A stretch of DNA of 36,410 nucleotides from Myxococcales bacterium (GCA_014240165.1 JAAZXM010000039.1:1-36410), one strand, 5' to 3'. Shown: positions 16,452-25,399, counted from the first letter of the stretch. The notes: a model not told the origin generated them from the letters alone. A program made the numbers and translations.

Positions 16452-17291
16452 ATGGATATTCGAAGTCTGGACGGAAAAGTAGCTGTGGTGACTGGAGCCG
16501 GGAGCGGCATCGGCCGATCGACGGCTCTCGCCCTGGCGGAGCGTGGTGCAGCGCTCGCCGTGTGCGACATCGACGAATCGGGCCTCGCCGAAACCGTTGA
16601 TACCCTGAAGGCCATGGACCGGCGCGTCTACAGCGAAAAGGTGGACGTCGCCGAGGCGAGCGAAATGGAGCGTTTCGCCGTGGCCACTCGAGGGGCGCTT
16701 GGCCGCGTGGATATCGTGGTCAATAACGCGGGGATCGGGATCGGGGGGCTCTTCGTCGAAGTTCCCTTGGAGGCCTGGAACCGGATCTTGGGAATCAATA
16801 TCCGAGGCGTCGTCCACGGTTGTCACGCGTTCCTACCCGGCATGATCGAGGCGGGCCAGGGGGGCCATATCGTCAACATTGCCTCCATGGCGGGCTATTG
16901 CCAAGCGCCGGGCATGACCGCTTACGGAGCGACCAAATTCGCCGTATTGGGCTTTTCCGAATCGCTCCGGCTCGAACTCGAAGGACACGGGATTGGCGTC
17001 ACGGCAATCTGCCCCGGCGTCATCAACACCAATATCGTGCGCACCTCGGCCACCTACGGCATCAACGACGACCCGGAAATGCGTGAGGAGGGCATCCGGG
17101 CCTTCGAGCGCCGCAACTACTCAGCGGATCGCGTGGCCCGGGGAATCCTGAAGGCTATTGCCAAGAACCGGGGCGTGGCCCCGATTTCACCCGAGGCTTG
17201 GGCGGGGTATTGGCTCAAGCGCCTCTTCCCGGGTGTCGTGGCCTGGCTTGGGCGCCGCGCCGCCGCCGCTCAGCGCGATCGGGCCGCGTAG
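16452..17291 (+). CDS. SDR family NAD(P)-dependent oxidoreductase
   Basis: SDR of 279 residues with VVTGAGSGIGRS at 12-23, NNAG at 91-94, Ser145 (NIASMAG), Tyr158 and Lys162 (YGATK). The C-terminal part keeps VTAICPGVINTNIV and ends with a basic, hydrophobic tail (YWLKRLFPGVVAWLGRR). This is common in acyl-CoA or long-chain aldehyde reductase-like SDRs, where it may sit at the membrane. No ribosome site is obvious before the ATG, which fits a leaderless start. It stands head to head with the ketoacyl-ACP synthase gene, so joint control and a lipid-linked role are plausible but inferred. Its stop is five bases from the HD-protein stop on the other strand. Confidence 0.88.
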   Translation: MDIRSLDGKVAVVTGAGSGIGRSTALALAERGAALAVCDIDESGLAETVDTLKAMDRRVYSEKVDVAEASEMERFAVATRGALGRVDIVVNNAGIGIGGLFVEVPLEAWNRILGINIRGVVHGCHAFLPGMIEAGQGGHIVNIASMAGYCQAPGMTAYGATKFAVLGFSESLRLELEGHGIGVTAICPGVINTNIVRTSATYGINDDPEMREEGIRAFERRNYSADRVARGILKAIAKNRGVAPISPEAWAGYWLKRLFPGVVAWLGRRAAAAQRDRAA

Positions 17292-17296
17292 ATCAG

Positions 17297-17905
17297 TTAA
17301 GCCGTATCACCGGCGGTGTCGAGCGCGGGATCCATGGAGGGCCGAGGCCGACCGAGCACGGACCGGAGTGCGGGTTCGAATGCCTCCAGGGGCTCGGTGT
17401 CGTAGTCCGGGTCGAAGCTGTTCTGATCGTATTTCTCGCAGAACTCCGCGCAGTCGCGAAACCACGGATGATCGCGATAGCGATCCCGGGCGTTGCGGTC
17501 AGCGCCGAGGTGATGGAAGAAGTAGTAGCCCTGGAAGATCCCGTGATGCGCCACGATCCAGGCATTGCGTTCGCTCACGAAGGGCTTCAGCATGGCGGCG
17601 GCGAACGCGGAGTGATTGGCGGGGGAAAGGATGTCCCCGATGTCGTGAATCAGCGCGCACACCACATATTCATCGTCCTGGCCGTCGCGCTGAGCCCGGG
17701 TCGCGGTTTGCAGGCTATGGGTCAGGCGGTCCACCGCATAGCCGCCGGTGGTGCCCGACAAGAGTCGGAGATGATCGAGGATCCGGCCGGGCAGGCCGGA
17801 AAAGAATTCGGCGTCGTAGCGCGCGATGACCTGATAATCCTCGCGCGTGGCGTCGCGCATGGCGGTAAAAGTTGTCCCGATGCCTTCTTCCGTGGTCTTC
17901 CCCAT
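17297..17905 (-). CDS. HD-domain protein, possible diiron oxygenase or phosphohydrolase
   Basis: Protein of 202 residues with an HD-type metal site: His63 in LTHSLQ, His87-Asp88 in ALIHDIGD, His98 in PANHSA, and further His at 120/121 and 131/132 in VAHHGIFQGYYFFHH. The H...HD...H...H series with a helix-rich surround is shared by HD phosphohydrolases and by the mixed-valent diiron oxygenases PhnZ and MIOX, which also start from a His in a QxA context. I cannot decide between hydrolase and oxygenase. ATG 17905 follows AAAGGAGTTGCAATT, a strong ribosome site; the longer frame to 17947 is unlikely. It is divergent from the class II aldolase gene. Confidence 0.75.
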   Translation of the reverse strand: MGKTTEEGIGTTFTAMRDATREDYQVIARYDAEFFSGLPGRILDHLRLLSGTTGGYAVDRLTHSLQTATRAQRDGQDDEYVVCALIHDIGDILSPANHSAFAAAMLKPFVSERNAWIVAHHGIFQGYYFFHHLGADRNARDRYRDHPWFRDCAEFCEKYDQNSFDPDYDTEPLEAFEPALRSVLGRPRPSMDPALDTAGDTA

Positions 17906-18029
17906 AATTGCAACTCCTTTGGAGCACTTGTGTGCGGCCGGGCGCACGCGCCTTACACTAGCAGTGCATGGGAATGGGGTGGCCCGCTCAAGCGCGATTC
18001 AACCGCCTTGACCCCCAGCGAGGAAATCC

Positions 18030-18785
18030 ATGAGCGAGACTCAATTTCCCCTGCTCGGTTCGAGCCCCGACGATATGGAAGAAATCCGCCAAGCGCGGAA
18101 GGTCGAAGTGGCCCTGGGATACCGTCTCTTCGCGGCCCAGCATTGGGGCGACCTGGGAGACGGACATATCAGCGCGAGGGATCCGGAGCGGACCGACTGC
18201 TTCTGGCTGTTGCGCTACGGGGTTTCCTACCACGAGGCCCGGGTTTCGGACCTGGTCCTGGTGGGGCCGGAAGGGCAATTGGTCGAAGGAGAAGGGTTCA
18301 TCAACCGGGCGGCCTATTACATCCATCACCCGATCCTGATGGCCCGGCCCGACGCAGCCAGCGCAGTGCATGTTCATACGAGTTGGGGAACGCCCTTCGC
18401 CGCCGAATGTCGCCCGCTGGAACCGATCTCCCAGGAGGCCTGCATCTTTTTCGAGGACCATGCGATCTTCGATGACGAGGAGGTCCAGGTTCAGGACGTA
18501 GAGGGCGGCGGGCGTATCGCCGAAGCCCTCGGCGAAAAGCGCGCCATCATCCTCAGGAATCATGGCCTGCTCACCGTCGGTCATCGGGTGGACGAAGCCG
18601 TGGGCAGTTTTGTTTTCCTGGAGCGCGTCGCCGAAGTCCACATGAAAGCCAGACAGGCCGTGCCGATCTCCGCCGCCGCTGCTCGCTACGCCCGGGAGGA
18701 TCTCACTCGATACGGCGCGGGCCGGGTCGGCTTCTGGAATCTCGTGGCTCGCCACATCGGCGACCCCCAAATCGTGCTCACCTGA
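18030..18785 (+). CDS. Class II aldolase/adducin family protein
   Basis: Zinc-site protein of 251 residues related to fuculose- and ribulose-phosphate aldolases/epimerases. GHIS lies at 45-48. The metal ligands His114 and His116 (HVHTSWG) and His178 (RNHGLL) are kept. The usual catalytic Glu/Asp position before the HxH block, as in FucA, is not evident: the segment reads INRAAYYIHHPILMARPD, close to the adducin-like branch. True aldolase activity is therefore uncertain. ATG 18030 follows AGGAAA. It is the first of four plus-strand genes up to 24154; a 128-base gap before the next gene leaves room for a separate promoter. Confidence 0.85.
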   Translation: MSETQFPLLGSSPDDMEEIRQARKVEVALGYRLFAAQHWGDLGDGHISARDPERTDCFWLLRYGVSYHEARVSDLVLVGPEGQLVEGEGFINRAAYYIHHPILMARPDAASAVHVHTSWGTPFAAECRPLEPISQEACIFFEDHAIFDDEEVQVQDVEGGGRIAEALGEKRAIILRNHGLLTVGHRVDEAVGSFVFLERVAEVHMKARQAVPISAAAARYAREDLTRYGAGRVGFWNLVARHIGDPQIVLT

Positions 18786-18913
18786 TCGCTCTCCCGAGTC
18801 CAGCAGCGAAGGGCGAATCACCCGAGGATCTCGGCTGCTGACTCGACCCGGTACTCGGCGGCGCTTAATGTCTGTCAACGACTGCTGAACGACTGCCGAG
18901 AGGGAAACGACCC

Positions 18914-20464
18914 ATGAGCACGAACGGCGCCCGACTCGCCCTGGAAACCGCACACGCGGCGGGCGTGGACACCTGCTTTGCCAATCCGGGGACAACGGAG
19001 ATGGACTGGGTGATCGCCCTGGAGGAGATCCACGGGATTCGCAGCGTCTTATGTCTTTTCGAAGGCGTCGCCACCGGGGCTGCGGATGCCTACGGGCGCA
19101 TGACCGGGCGCCCTGCCCTGACCCTGCTTCATCTGGGGCCGGGCTTCGCCAATGGGATCGCGAATCTCCACAACGCCCGGCGCGCGGGTTCTCCAATTGT
19201 GAACTTGATCGGCGACCACGCCTCCTGGCACCTGGCCGCCGATGCTCCCCTCACCTCGGATATCGAATCCCTGGCTTCACCCGTGTCTCAATGGATCGCG
19301 CGCCCGGACGGCCCGCGCGAACTCGCCGAGGCCATGGCCCAGGCGGTGGCCGCCGCTTCGGGTTCGCCATCGGGCGTGGCCTCGCTGATCGTGCCCCAGG
19401 ATGCCGCGTGGGCTGAGGCGGACTTGGATTTGCCCGATCCCGTGAAGGCGGCGCGCACCGTCGCCGACCCGGAGCGGGTAGAAGCCGCCGCCCAGTGCCT
19501 CGCCCAGGGAGGTCCCGGGGTGGGACTCTTGCTCGGGGGCGTTCTCCAACGTGAAAGCCTCGAGGCCGCGGCGCGCATTCGCCAGAAGACGGGCTGCCGC
19601 GTATGGCTCGACACTTTTCTCCCCCGGCTCCGCGAGGGGCGAGGACTTCCCGCCTTCGACCCCCTGCCCTATTTCCCCGAGCAGGCCATGGAAAGCCTTG
19701 CGGGCCTGGAGAACATGGTCCTGGCGGGAACCCGCGCGCCCGTGGCTTTCTTCGGCTACCAGAGCCTGGGGTCCGGTGAACTTCTCCCGGACGGCTGCGA
19801 AGCCCTTCCCCTGGCGGATCCCTACACGGATTCGGGCCCGGGCCTGATCGCCCTCGCCGCGGCTTTGGAAGCGCCGCCCTGGAGCCCGGCGGGGAGCGGC
19901 CCCCTTCCCCCGGTCAGCGATGGCCCCCTGGATGCCGCGAATATGGGGCTCACCGTGGCGCATTGGCTTCCCGACGAAGCCATCGTGGTCAACGAAGCGG
20001 CGACATCGGGACTGGGCTGGGGGATACACGGACGCGGCGCCGCCCCACACGACACCTTGAGCCTGACCGGGGGCGCCATCGGCCAGGGCATTCCCAATGC
20101 CGTGGGGGCCGCCATCGCGTGCCCGGACAAACCCGTGGTTCTGCTCCAGGCGGACGGCTCGGGCATGTACACCTTGCAGGGCCTTTGGACCCTGGCGCGC
20201 GAGGCGTTGAACGTCACGGTGATCGTTTGCGCGAACCGGGCCTATCGGATCCTTCAGGCCGAACTTCAGCGATCGGGCCAGACCCAGCCGGGCCCCGTGG
20301 CCCTGGGGCTGACGGATCTATCCGGGCCCAACCTCGATTGGGTTCGCCTGGCCGAGGGCATGGGGGTGCCCGGCTGCCGCGTCGAGCGCAGCGAAGAATT
20401 GGCCCGGGCCCTGGAGCAGCGCTCGGAAACCCCGGGGCCCTACCTCATCGAGGCGCTTCTATGA
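18914..20464 (+). CDS. ThDP-dependent enzyme, acetolactate synthase large-subunit-like
   Basis: Thiamine-diphosphate enzyme of 516 residues. The N-terminal PYR domain has Glu50 in CLFEGVATGAADAYGRM, the residue that activates ThDP. The central domain is shorter than in IlvB. The C-terminal PP domain carries the cofactor/Mg motif in ADGSGMYTLQGLWTLARE and ends with ANRAYRIL. The GDHASWHLAADAPLTSDI segment marks a branch annotated as IlvB-like proteins of unknown substrate, and no regulatory IlvH gene is near, so valine biosynthesis is unlikely. A decarboxylase or carboligase role is inferred. ATG 18914 follows AGAGGGA. The dehydrogenase gene starts 40 bases after its stop. Confidence 0.85.
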   Translation: MSTNGARLALETAHAAGVDTCFANPGTTEMDWVIALEEIHGIRSVLCLFEGVATGAADAYGRMTGRPALTLLHLGPGFANGIANLHNARRAGSPIVNLIGDHASWHLAADAPLTSDIESLASPVSQWIARPDGPRELAEAMAQAVAAASGSPSGVASLIVPQDAAWAEADLDLPDPVKAARTVADPERVEAAAQCLAQGGPGVGLLLGGVLQRESLEAAARIRQKTGCRVWLDTFLPRLREGRGLPAFDPLPYFPEQAMESLAGLENMVLAGTRAPVAFFGYQSLGSGELLPDGCEALPLADPYTDSGPGLIALAAALEAPPWSPAGSGPLPPVSDGPLDAANMGLTVAHWLPDEAIVVNEAATSGLGWGIHGRGAAPHDTLSLTGGAIGQGIPNAVGAAIACPDKPVVLLQADGSGMYTLQGLWTLAREALNVTVIVCANRAYRILQAELQRSGQTQPGPVALGLTDLSGPNLDWVRLAEGMGVPGCRVERSEELARALEQRSETPGPYLIEALL

Positions 20465-20504
20465 ATTCCTCCTGGGCTGCGTTCACACGCGGAAACGCCC
20501 GCGC

Positions 20505-23282
20505 ATGAGAGCCCGCTGGCGCGTCGTTTTGGCGGCCGTATTGGCGGCGGCGGCTCTGGCTTGGCTCCTATTCGCGCCGCCGGACCCCGAGAAAATCCTC
20601 GCCGGCCTCGAGGACGCGCCGGCCCCGGTGCTGACTCCCGAGCAGGAGCGGCAAACCTTTCGCCTGCCGCCGGGCTTTCGCGCCGAACTCGTCGCCTCGG
20701 AGCCCCTCGTGGTGGATCCGGTCGCCATGGATTGGGACGAAGAGGGGCGGCTCTACGTTGCGGAGATGCGCGGCTTCATGCCCAATGTCGACGGGGAAGG
20801 CGAGGACGCACCCGTCGGCCGAATCGTGGTGCTGGAAGACCAGGACGGCGACGGACGCATGGATCGCAGTGATATCTTCCTCGACGGGCTGGTCCTGCCG
20901 CGAGCCGTGGCCGCCCTGCCCGAAGGCATCTTGATCGCGGCGCCCCCCAACCTGCTCCTATGCCGGGACGAAGACGATGATCGCCAATGCGACGCGCCGA
21001 TTCGGCTGGGCCCCTACGCGTCCACCGGGGGCAACCCCGAGCATATGGAAAACGGACTGCTCGTCGGCCTGGACGGATGGCTCTACAACGCCAAAAGCGA
21101 CCGACGCATACGCCTGGCCAACGAAACGATGCAGGTCGGGGCCTCGATCTTCCGGGGCCAATTTGGCATCGCCCAGGATGACGAAGGCCGGCTCTTCTAC
21201 AACCACAACTCGGGCTTCCTCTACGGCGACGTTTTCCCGGGCGAATACACCCTGCGCCAACCCGGCACCGCCGCAGTGGTGGCCAAGCCCGGCTTGAACG
21301 TGAATCTCGCCGAAGGCGCCGAGGTCTTCGGGGTACGCACGGCGGCGGGCCTCAACCGCGCCTATATGTCGGGCTCCCTTCGCGCCGACGGCCGACAACT
21401 CGCCCCCACCGCGGTGAGCGGGCTGGCGATTGCGCGAGGCGATCAATTCGGCGATGCGTTCGCGGGCGATGCGTTCGTACCCGAAGCGAGCGGGTCGGCG
21501 GTCGCGCATTTTCGCATCCTGCGCCAGGAAACCCTTTTGAGTGCGGAGCATGTGCTCTACGCCGACCCCGATTTCGGCCAACGGGAATTTCTCGCGTCCA
21601 CCGACGAGCGTTTTCGACCCGTGGACGCCGACTTCGGGCCGGACGGTGCGCTCTGGATTATCGACATGTATCGCGGCGTGATCCAGCACGCCGAGTTCGT
21701 TTCCGACCACCTCCGGGAATACATCGAGCGCCAGCGACTGGAGCCGCCCGGCGCCACCGGCCGAATCTGGCGCATCGTCCGGGAGGATCATCCGGTGGAC
21801 TACACCCCACCCGACCTCAAAACCCTCGAGCAACAACTCGCGGGCTTGAGCCATGCGAATGGCTGGGTGCGCGATCGGGCCCAGCGGCGACTGATCGCCG
21901 AGTTCAGCCCCGAAGCCGCCTCCCGCTTGCGCGAGTCGGCCGGCTTCTCCCCCCTCGGCCAGCGCCATGGGTTGCGGGTGCTGGCGGCGTCCGGGGCCCT
22001 GGATGCCGAAACCTGGAAAAACGCCTTGGCGAGCAGTGCCCCCGAGACGCGTAGCCTCGCCCTGCGCCTGGGCGAAACCCAGGTGGCGGCCGGGGCTTCC
22101 TCGACGGCTCGCCGGATCGAGGCCCTTCTGGATGACCCCGACGCCGGGGTACGTCTGCAGGCAATCCACAGCCTGGGAGAACTGCCCGCGGACCAACGTC
22201 CCGCCGAGCGCTTGGCGGATCTCGGTCGCGCGGGTGACCCGCTGATCCAACAGGCCGCGATCTCCAGCCTGGCGGGCGTGGAAATAGCCACCCTGGACGC
22301 CGAAATCAGTCGCGCCCACGCCGGGGGCGCCGTGGTCCCGGGTTGGGTGACCCAACTTGCTGCCGCCTCCTTGCGCAGTGCAGCGGAGATTTCCCCCGAT
22401 GCGCTCGCCGACCTGCTCGACCGTGTCGCGGCGGCCGGGGATGAGAATCTCCGCGAGGCGCTGATTGCGGGGATCGCTGAAGGACAAATGCGCCTGGGAA
22501 GTCGCCGCCGGGTCTTGCCCGAACGCCATTCGCTCTTTGGCCCGGCCGGGTCGCCGCCACAGAGCGATCTCGTCACGATCCGACCCCATTTCACCTGGCC
22601 CGGGGATCCGAACCCCGGCGGCGCCCGGGCCCTGAATGCCGAGGAAAGCGCGCGGCGCAGCCGAGGCCGGGCGCTCTACGGGGAGGTGTGCGCAGCCTGC
22701 CATGGCGACGAAGGCCAGGGGCGAAGCGGAATGGCCCCCTCGCTCCAGGGTTCGCCGCGAATCAGGAACTCGGAGGATTGGCTGGTGGGCATCGTTCTGC
22801 ACGGACTGGCGGAGCCCAGCCACGGATGGGGCAGCCCCATGCCGGGACACGGGCAGAATCCCGCTTTCAACGACGACGCCATCGCGGGGCTGGCCACGCA
22901 CCTGCGCCGAAGTTGGGGACACGCCGAGGATCCGGTGACGCCGGACCGAGTGGCCGCGATTCGCGCCTCCCTGGCCGAACAAAGCCGGCCCTTTACCCTG
23001 GCCGAACTCCGCGCCCTGCCCACCCGCCACCGCCTGGATCGCTTCGAGGGGAGTTACGGGGTTCCCGTGCTCAGTTTTGAACTCGTCGTCCTGCGGAAGG
23101 AAGACGAACTCACCGTGGGTCTACGCAAGGGGGGCCGGGAAACCCTGAAAGAACTCGCGGACGGCGTATTCACCAGCCCCACCGTGACCCTGCACTTCGA
23201 AGCCGATGCCGACGGAGCGATCACCGGGGCCCAGGGGCTGAGCGGTGATCAGAGCTTTCCGCTTTCCAGGAAGGAGGAGTGA
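20505..23282 (+). CDS. Exported PVC-type dehydrogenase with HEAT-like repeats and cytochrome c domain
   Basis: Protein of 925 residues with an N-terminal membrane helix or signal (about 6-25). Residues 50-430 form a beta-propeller-like domain of the family called membrane-bound dehydrogenase in Planctomycetes: PPGFRAELVASEPLVVDPVA, YVAEMRG, a calcium-loop-like DQDGDGRMD, and HNSGFLYGD. About 430-690 are HEAT-like helical repeats. Residues 729-733 (CAACH) bind heme c, with a Met ligand likely in SPMPGHG. About 95 further residues form a strand-rich tail. It is presumably a periplasmic, electron-donating sugar or alcohol dehydrogenase; the substrate is unknown. It follows the ThDP gene by 40 bases and overlaps the ThuA gene by one base. 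Confidence 0.85.
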   Translation: MRARWRVVLAAVLAAAALAWLLFAPPDPEKILAGLEDAPAPVLTPEQERQTFRLPPGFRAELVASEPLVVDPVAMDWDEEGRLYVAEMRGFMPNVDGEGEDAPVGRIVVLEDQDGDGRMDRSDIFLDGLVLPRAVAALPEGILIAAPPNLLLCRDEDDDRQCDAPIRLGPYASTGGNPEHMENGLLVGLDGWLYNAKSDRRIRLANETMQVGASIFRGQFGIAQDDEGRLFYNHNSGFLYGDVFPGEYTLRQPGTAAVVAKPGLNVNLAEGAEVFGVRTAAGLNRAYMSGSLRADGRQLAPTAVSGLAIARGDQFGDAFAGDAFVPEASGSAVAHFRILRQETLLSAEHVLYADPDFGQREFLASTDERFRPVDADFGPDGALWIIDMYRGVIQHAEFVSDHLREYIERQRLEPPGATGRIWRIVREDHPVDYTPPDLKTLEQQLAGLSHANGWVRDRAQRRLIAEFSPEAASRLRESAGFSPLGQRHGLRVLAASGALDAETWKNALASSAPETRSLALRLGETQVAAGASSTARRIEALLDDPDAGVRLQAIHSLGELPADQRPAERLADLGRAGDPLIQQAAISSLAGVEIATLDAEISRAHAGGAVVPGWVTQLAAASLRSAAEISPDALADLLDRVAAAGDENLREALIAGIAEGQMRLGSRRRVLPERHSLFGPAGSPPQSDLVTIRPHFTWPGDPNPGGARALNAEESARRSRGRALYGEVCAACHGDEGQGRSGMAPSLQGSPRIRNSEDWLVGIVLHGLAEPSHGWGSPMPGHGQNPAFNDDAIAGLATHLRRSWGHAEDPVTPDRVAAIRASLAEQSRPFTLAELRALPTRHRLDRFEGSYGVPVLSFELVVLRKEDELTVGLRKGGRETLKELADGVFTSPTVTLHFEADADGAITGAQGLSGDQSFPLSRKEE

Positions 23283-24154
23283 TGAGTCCCAAGAAACCCC
23301 GCCGGGTCTTGAAGCTTGTGCTGACCCTGCTGACCGTCGGGATCGTGATTCTGGGAATCCGAGCCTGGCAAGTCGTGGCCCCGGTGCTGGGCTGGTCCAT
23401 ACCGAGCTTCGACACCGAGGCTCCGCTCTTGCCCCCGAATCTCGAAGATGCCCCCCTGGCGGTGCTTCATTTTTCGCGCACGGCAGGCTTTCGCCATGAG
23501 GAGGCCATCCCCGCAGCAACCGCTTCCCTCGAGGCCATCGCGCGCCGCAATGGCTGGGCGCTCTACTCCACCGAGAATGGCGCGGTCTTCAACGCCGCCG
23601 ACCTGGCGCGCTTCGATGTGATTTTCGGCAACAACATCACCGGACCCAATTGGGACGAGGCCCAGAAATCCGCCTTTATCGAGTGGGTCGAAGATGGCGG
23701 CGGTTTCGTCGGCGTCCACGGCGCTGCGGGAACGCGATACCGCTACTGGGATTGGTATACCGATACCCTGCTGGGCGGCGCACGCTTCATTGGCCATCCC
23801 GTTTCACCCCATTTGAGTGATGCGAGGGTGGTCGTCGAGAATCCGCAGCACATCACCGTCGCGCATTTCGGCCCGTCTTTCCGGCATGAGGACGAGTGGT
23901 ATTCCTTCGAGGCGAGCGCGCGCGCCGCCGGTTCCCACGTGCTCGCGACCCTCGACGAAGCGACCTATACGCCGGGCGAGGATCTCGCCATGGGGGCGGA
24001 CCATCCAATCATCTGGATTGCTTGCCCGGGAAGCGGCCGCAGTTTCTACTCGGCCCTCGGCCACACCGCCGCCACCTATGCACGCCCCGACCATGAGCGA
24101 ATGCTCGAGGAGGCCATCCGCTGGGCTGCGGATCGGGATGCGCCCTGCCCTTGA
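23282..24154 (+). CDS. Membrane-anchored ThuA-domain protein
   Basis: ThuA-like protein of 290 residues. A helix at about residues 10-30 (VLTLLTVGIVILGIRAW) anchors it. The ThuA domain then begins with LHFSRTAGFRHEEAIPAATASLE, followed by GGFVGVHGAAGTRYRYWDWY, the HEDEWYSF segment, ADHPIIWIACPGSGRSFYSALGH and a C-terminal helix. ThuA proteins are linked to sugar (trehalose, 3-keto-glycoside) metabolism, and in other phyla they are often encoded next to PVC-type dehydrogenases. ATG 23282 shares its A with the stop of the dehydrogenase and follows AAGGAGGAG; GTG 23279 is an alternative. Translational coupling with the dehydrogenase is likely. Reaction unknown. Confidence 0.87.
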   Translation: MSPKKPRRVLKLVLTLLTVGIVILGIRAWQVVAPVLGWSIPSFDTEAPLLPPNLEDAPLAVLHFSRTAGFRHEEAIPAATASLEAIARRNGWALYSTENGAVFNAADLARFDVIFGNNITGPNWDEAQKSAFIEWVEDGGGFVGVHGAAGTRYRYWDWYTDTLLGGARFIGHPVSPHLSDARVVVENPQHITVAHFGPSFRHEDEWYSFEASARAAGSHVLATLDEATYTPGEDLAMGADHPIIWIACPGSGRSFYSALGHTAATYARPDHERMLEEAIRWAADRDAPCP

Positions 24155-24167
24155 GCCCCTTGCCGGG

Positions 24168-25256
24168 TCAGAGCATCTCGATGGCGACGCCCCGCTCCGC
24201 CATCACGGCGACCAGGTCCTGGCCGAGAAAGGCCCGGGCACCGGCATCCTCGCGGAGGCCCGAATCCATATGGGCCAGGCCCAGCCCCTGAAGCAAGGCG
24301 TAAGCGCTCTCGCCCGGGCAGAGTTCCGCGCTGTTCTTCATGGCCGCCAGGATCGCGTCCATATTGGGCCCCTCGTCCGAGGCGGCCGCACCCAGGACCG
24401 GGCCCATGGTCTTGAATAGATCATGGGTTTCCTCGACGCGGTCGCAGAAGTGAAAGTGGTCGGCGTTGAGGAGGTTGACGCCACTGCGAGGTTCGGGGGT
24501 GCGCTTCAGCAGGTCCCGCATACCGTCCAGGGGAAGCAGGCTGTCGAATTCCGCGACGAGGTAGAGCGTCTCCACCGTGCGATCCCAGCCGATATCCAGA
24601 GCATTCGCCATATCATCGGTGAGGCCCAAGTCGGTCATGGCAGTCCTGCCGCCCGCGGGAGCCAGGGGCAACGCCGCCCGGATCCGCGCGTCCCGGCTCG
24701 TTGTCGCCAGGGTCGTCCAGCCGCCGAAACTATGCCCCGAGATCCCGATTCGTTCGGGGTCGATGACCAGACCCGATTCCCCCGCTTCTGCTCGGTCGAT
24801 CACAAAGGAGGCATCCGCTGGGCGATCGGCGATGAATTGCTGCATCTCGGCCTGGGGATCCGAGGCTTCGCCGGACATCGCCGACTGCATCATATCCATC
24901 GCCGTATTGCCCACATGATCCATGGCGACCACCGCGTAACCGTGGCTTGCCCAATGGGTGCAGAGGTGGGTTGTCTGCCGACGTTCGCCCCCGAATCCGT
25001 GAGAGAAAACGATCAGTGGCCGTGCGCCCGGCTCGGCGGCCGCATCGCGCACGGCGGATTGGATGACCTCGGGCGCCATGGGCATGGGCTTGTAATGATC
25101 CCGGGTCGCATCATCGAGATCCTGGCCCTTGTACTTTGCGGTCGCGGGGTACCAGATCTCCACGGGAAGGCTCCGGTCGCGGCTCGCGTCCGCCCACTCG
25201 GCGCTGCGGACGCCCACCGGGTGCGGACCGCGTTCGAAGGGATCGTAATCAGCCAT
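24168..25256 (-). CDS. Alpha/beta hydrolase, PAF-acetylhydrolase/dienelactone hydrolase-like
   Basis: Serine hydrolase of 362 residues. The strand and oxyanion segment LIVFSHGFGGERRQT lies near residues 81-95, the nucleophile elbow GHSFGG gives Ser176, the acid is likely Asp in VAEFDSLLPL, and the base is a His in NADHFHF. The amino part with RSLPVEIWYPA is typical of platelet-activating-factor acetylhydrolase-like and chlorophyllase-like bacterial hydrolases. Ester or lactone cleavage is expected, substrate unknown. ATG 25256 is preceded by GGAGA; a frame open to 25268 adds four residues only. It is divergent from the haloalkane dehalogenase, 212 bases away. Confidence 0.85.
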   Translation of the reverse strand: MADYDPFERGPHPVGVRSAEWADASRDRSLPVEIWYPATAKYKGQDLDDATRDHYKPMPMAPEVIQSAVRDAAAEPGARPLIVFSHGFGGERRQTTHLCTHWASHGYAVVAMDHVGNTAMDMMQSAMSGEASDPQAEMQQFIADRPADASFVIDRAEAGESGLVIDPERIGISGHSFGGWTTLATTSRDARIRAALPLAPAGGRTAMTDLGLTDDMANALDIGWDRTVETLYLVAEFDSLLPLDGMRDLLKRTPEPRSGVNLLNADHFHFCDRVEETHDLFKTMGPVLGAAASDEGPNMDAILAAMKNSAELCPGESAYALLQGLGLAHMDSGLREDAGARAFLGQDLVAVMAERGVAIEML

Positions 25257-25399
25257 GCATGTCTCCAATTCGCTTGGGGTTCGGCCCCCGTGGCCCGGTT
25301 GGGTGAATAATGGATTCCGCCGCGCGAAGTTTCAATGGAGCCCTGCTGCTGTCTCATTTCGCCAGATTGCAGCCCGGCCCAGAACGACGTCGAGGTGCC

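Noticed and set aside
20958-23030. 690-codon open frame on the minus strand opposite the dehydrogenase gene
   Set aside because: The translation has no recognisable domain, is Gly/Ala/Arg-rich, and lies fully antisense to a clear 925-residue gene; long antisense frames are normal at this GC content.
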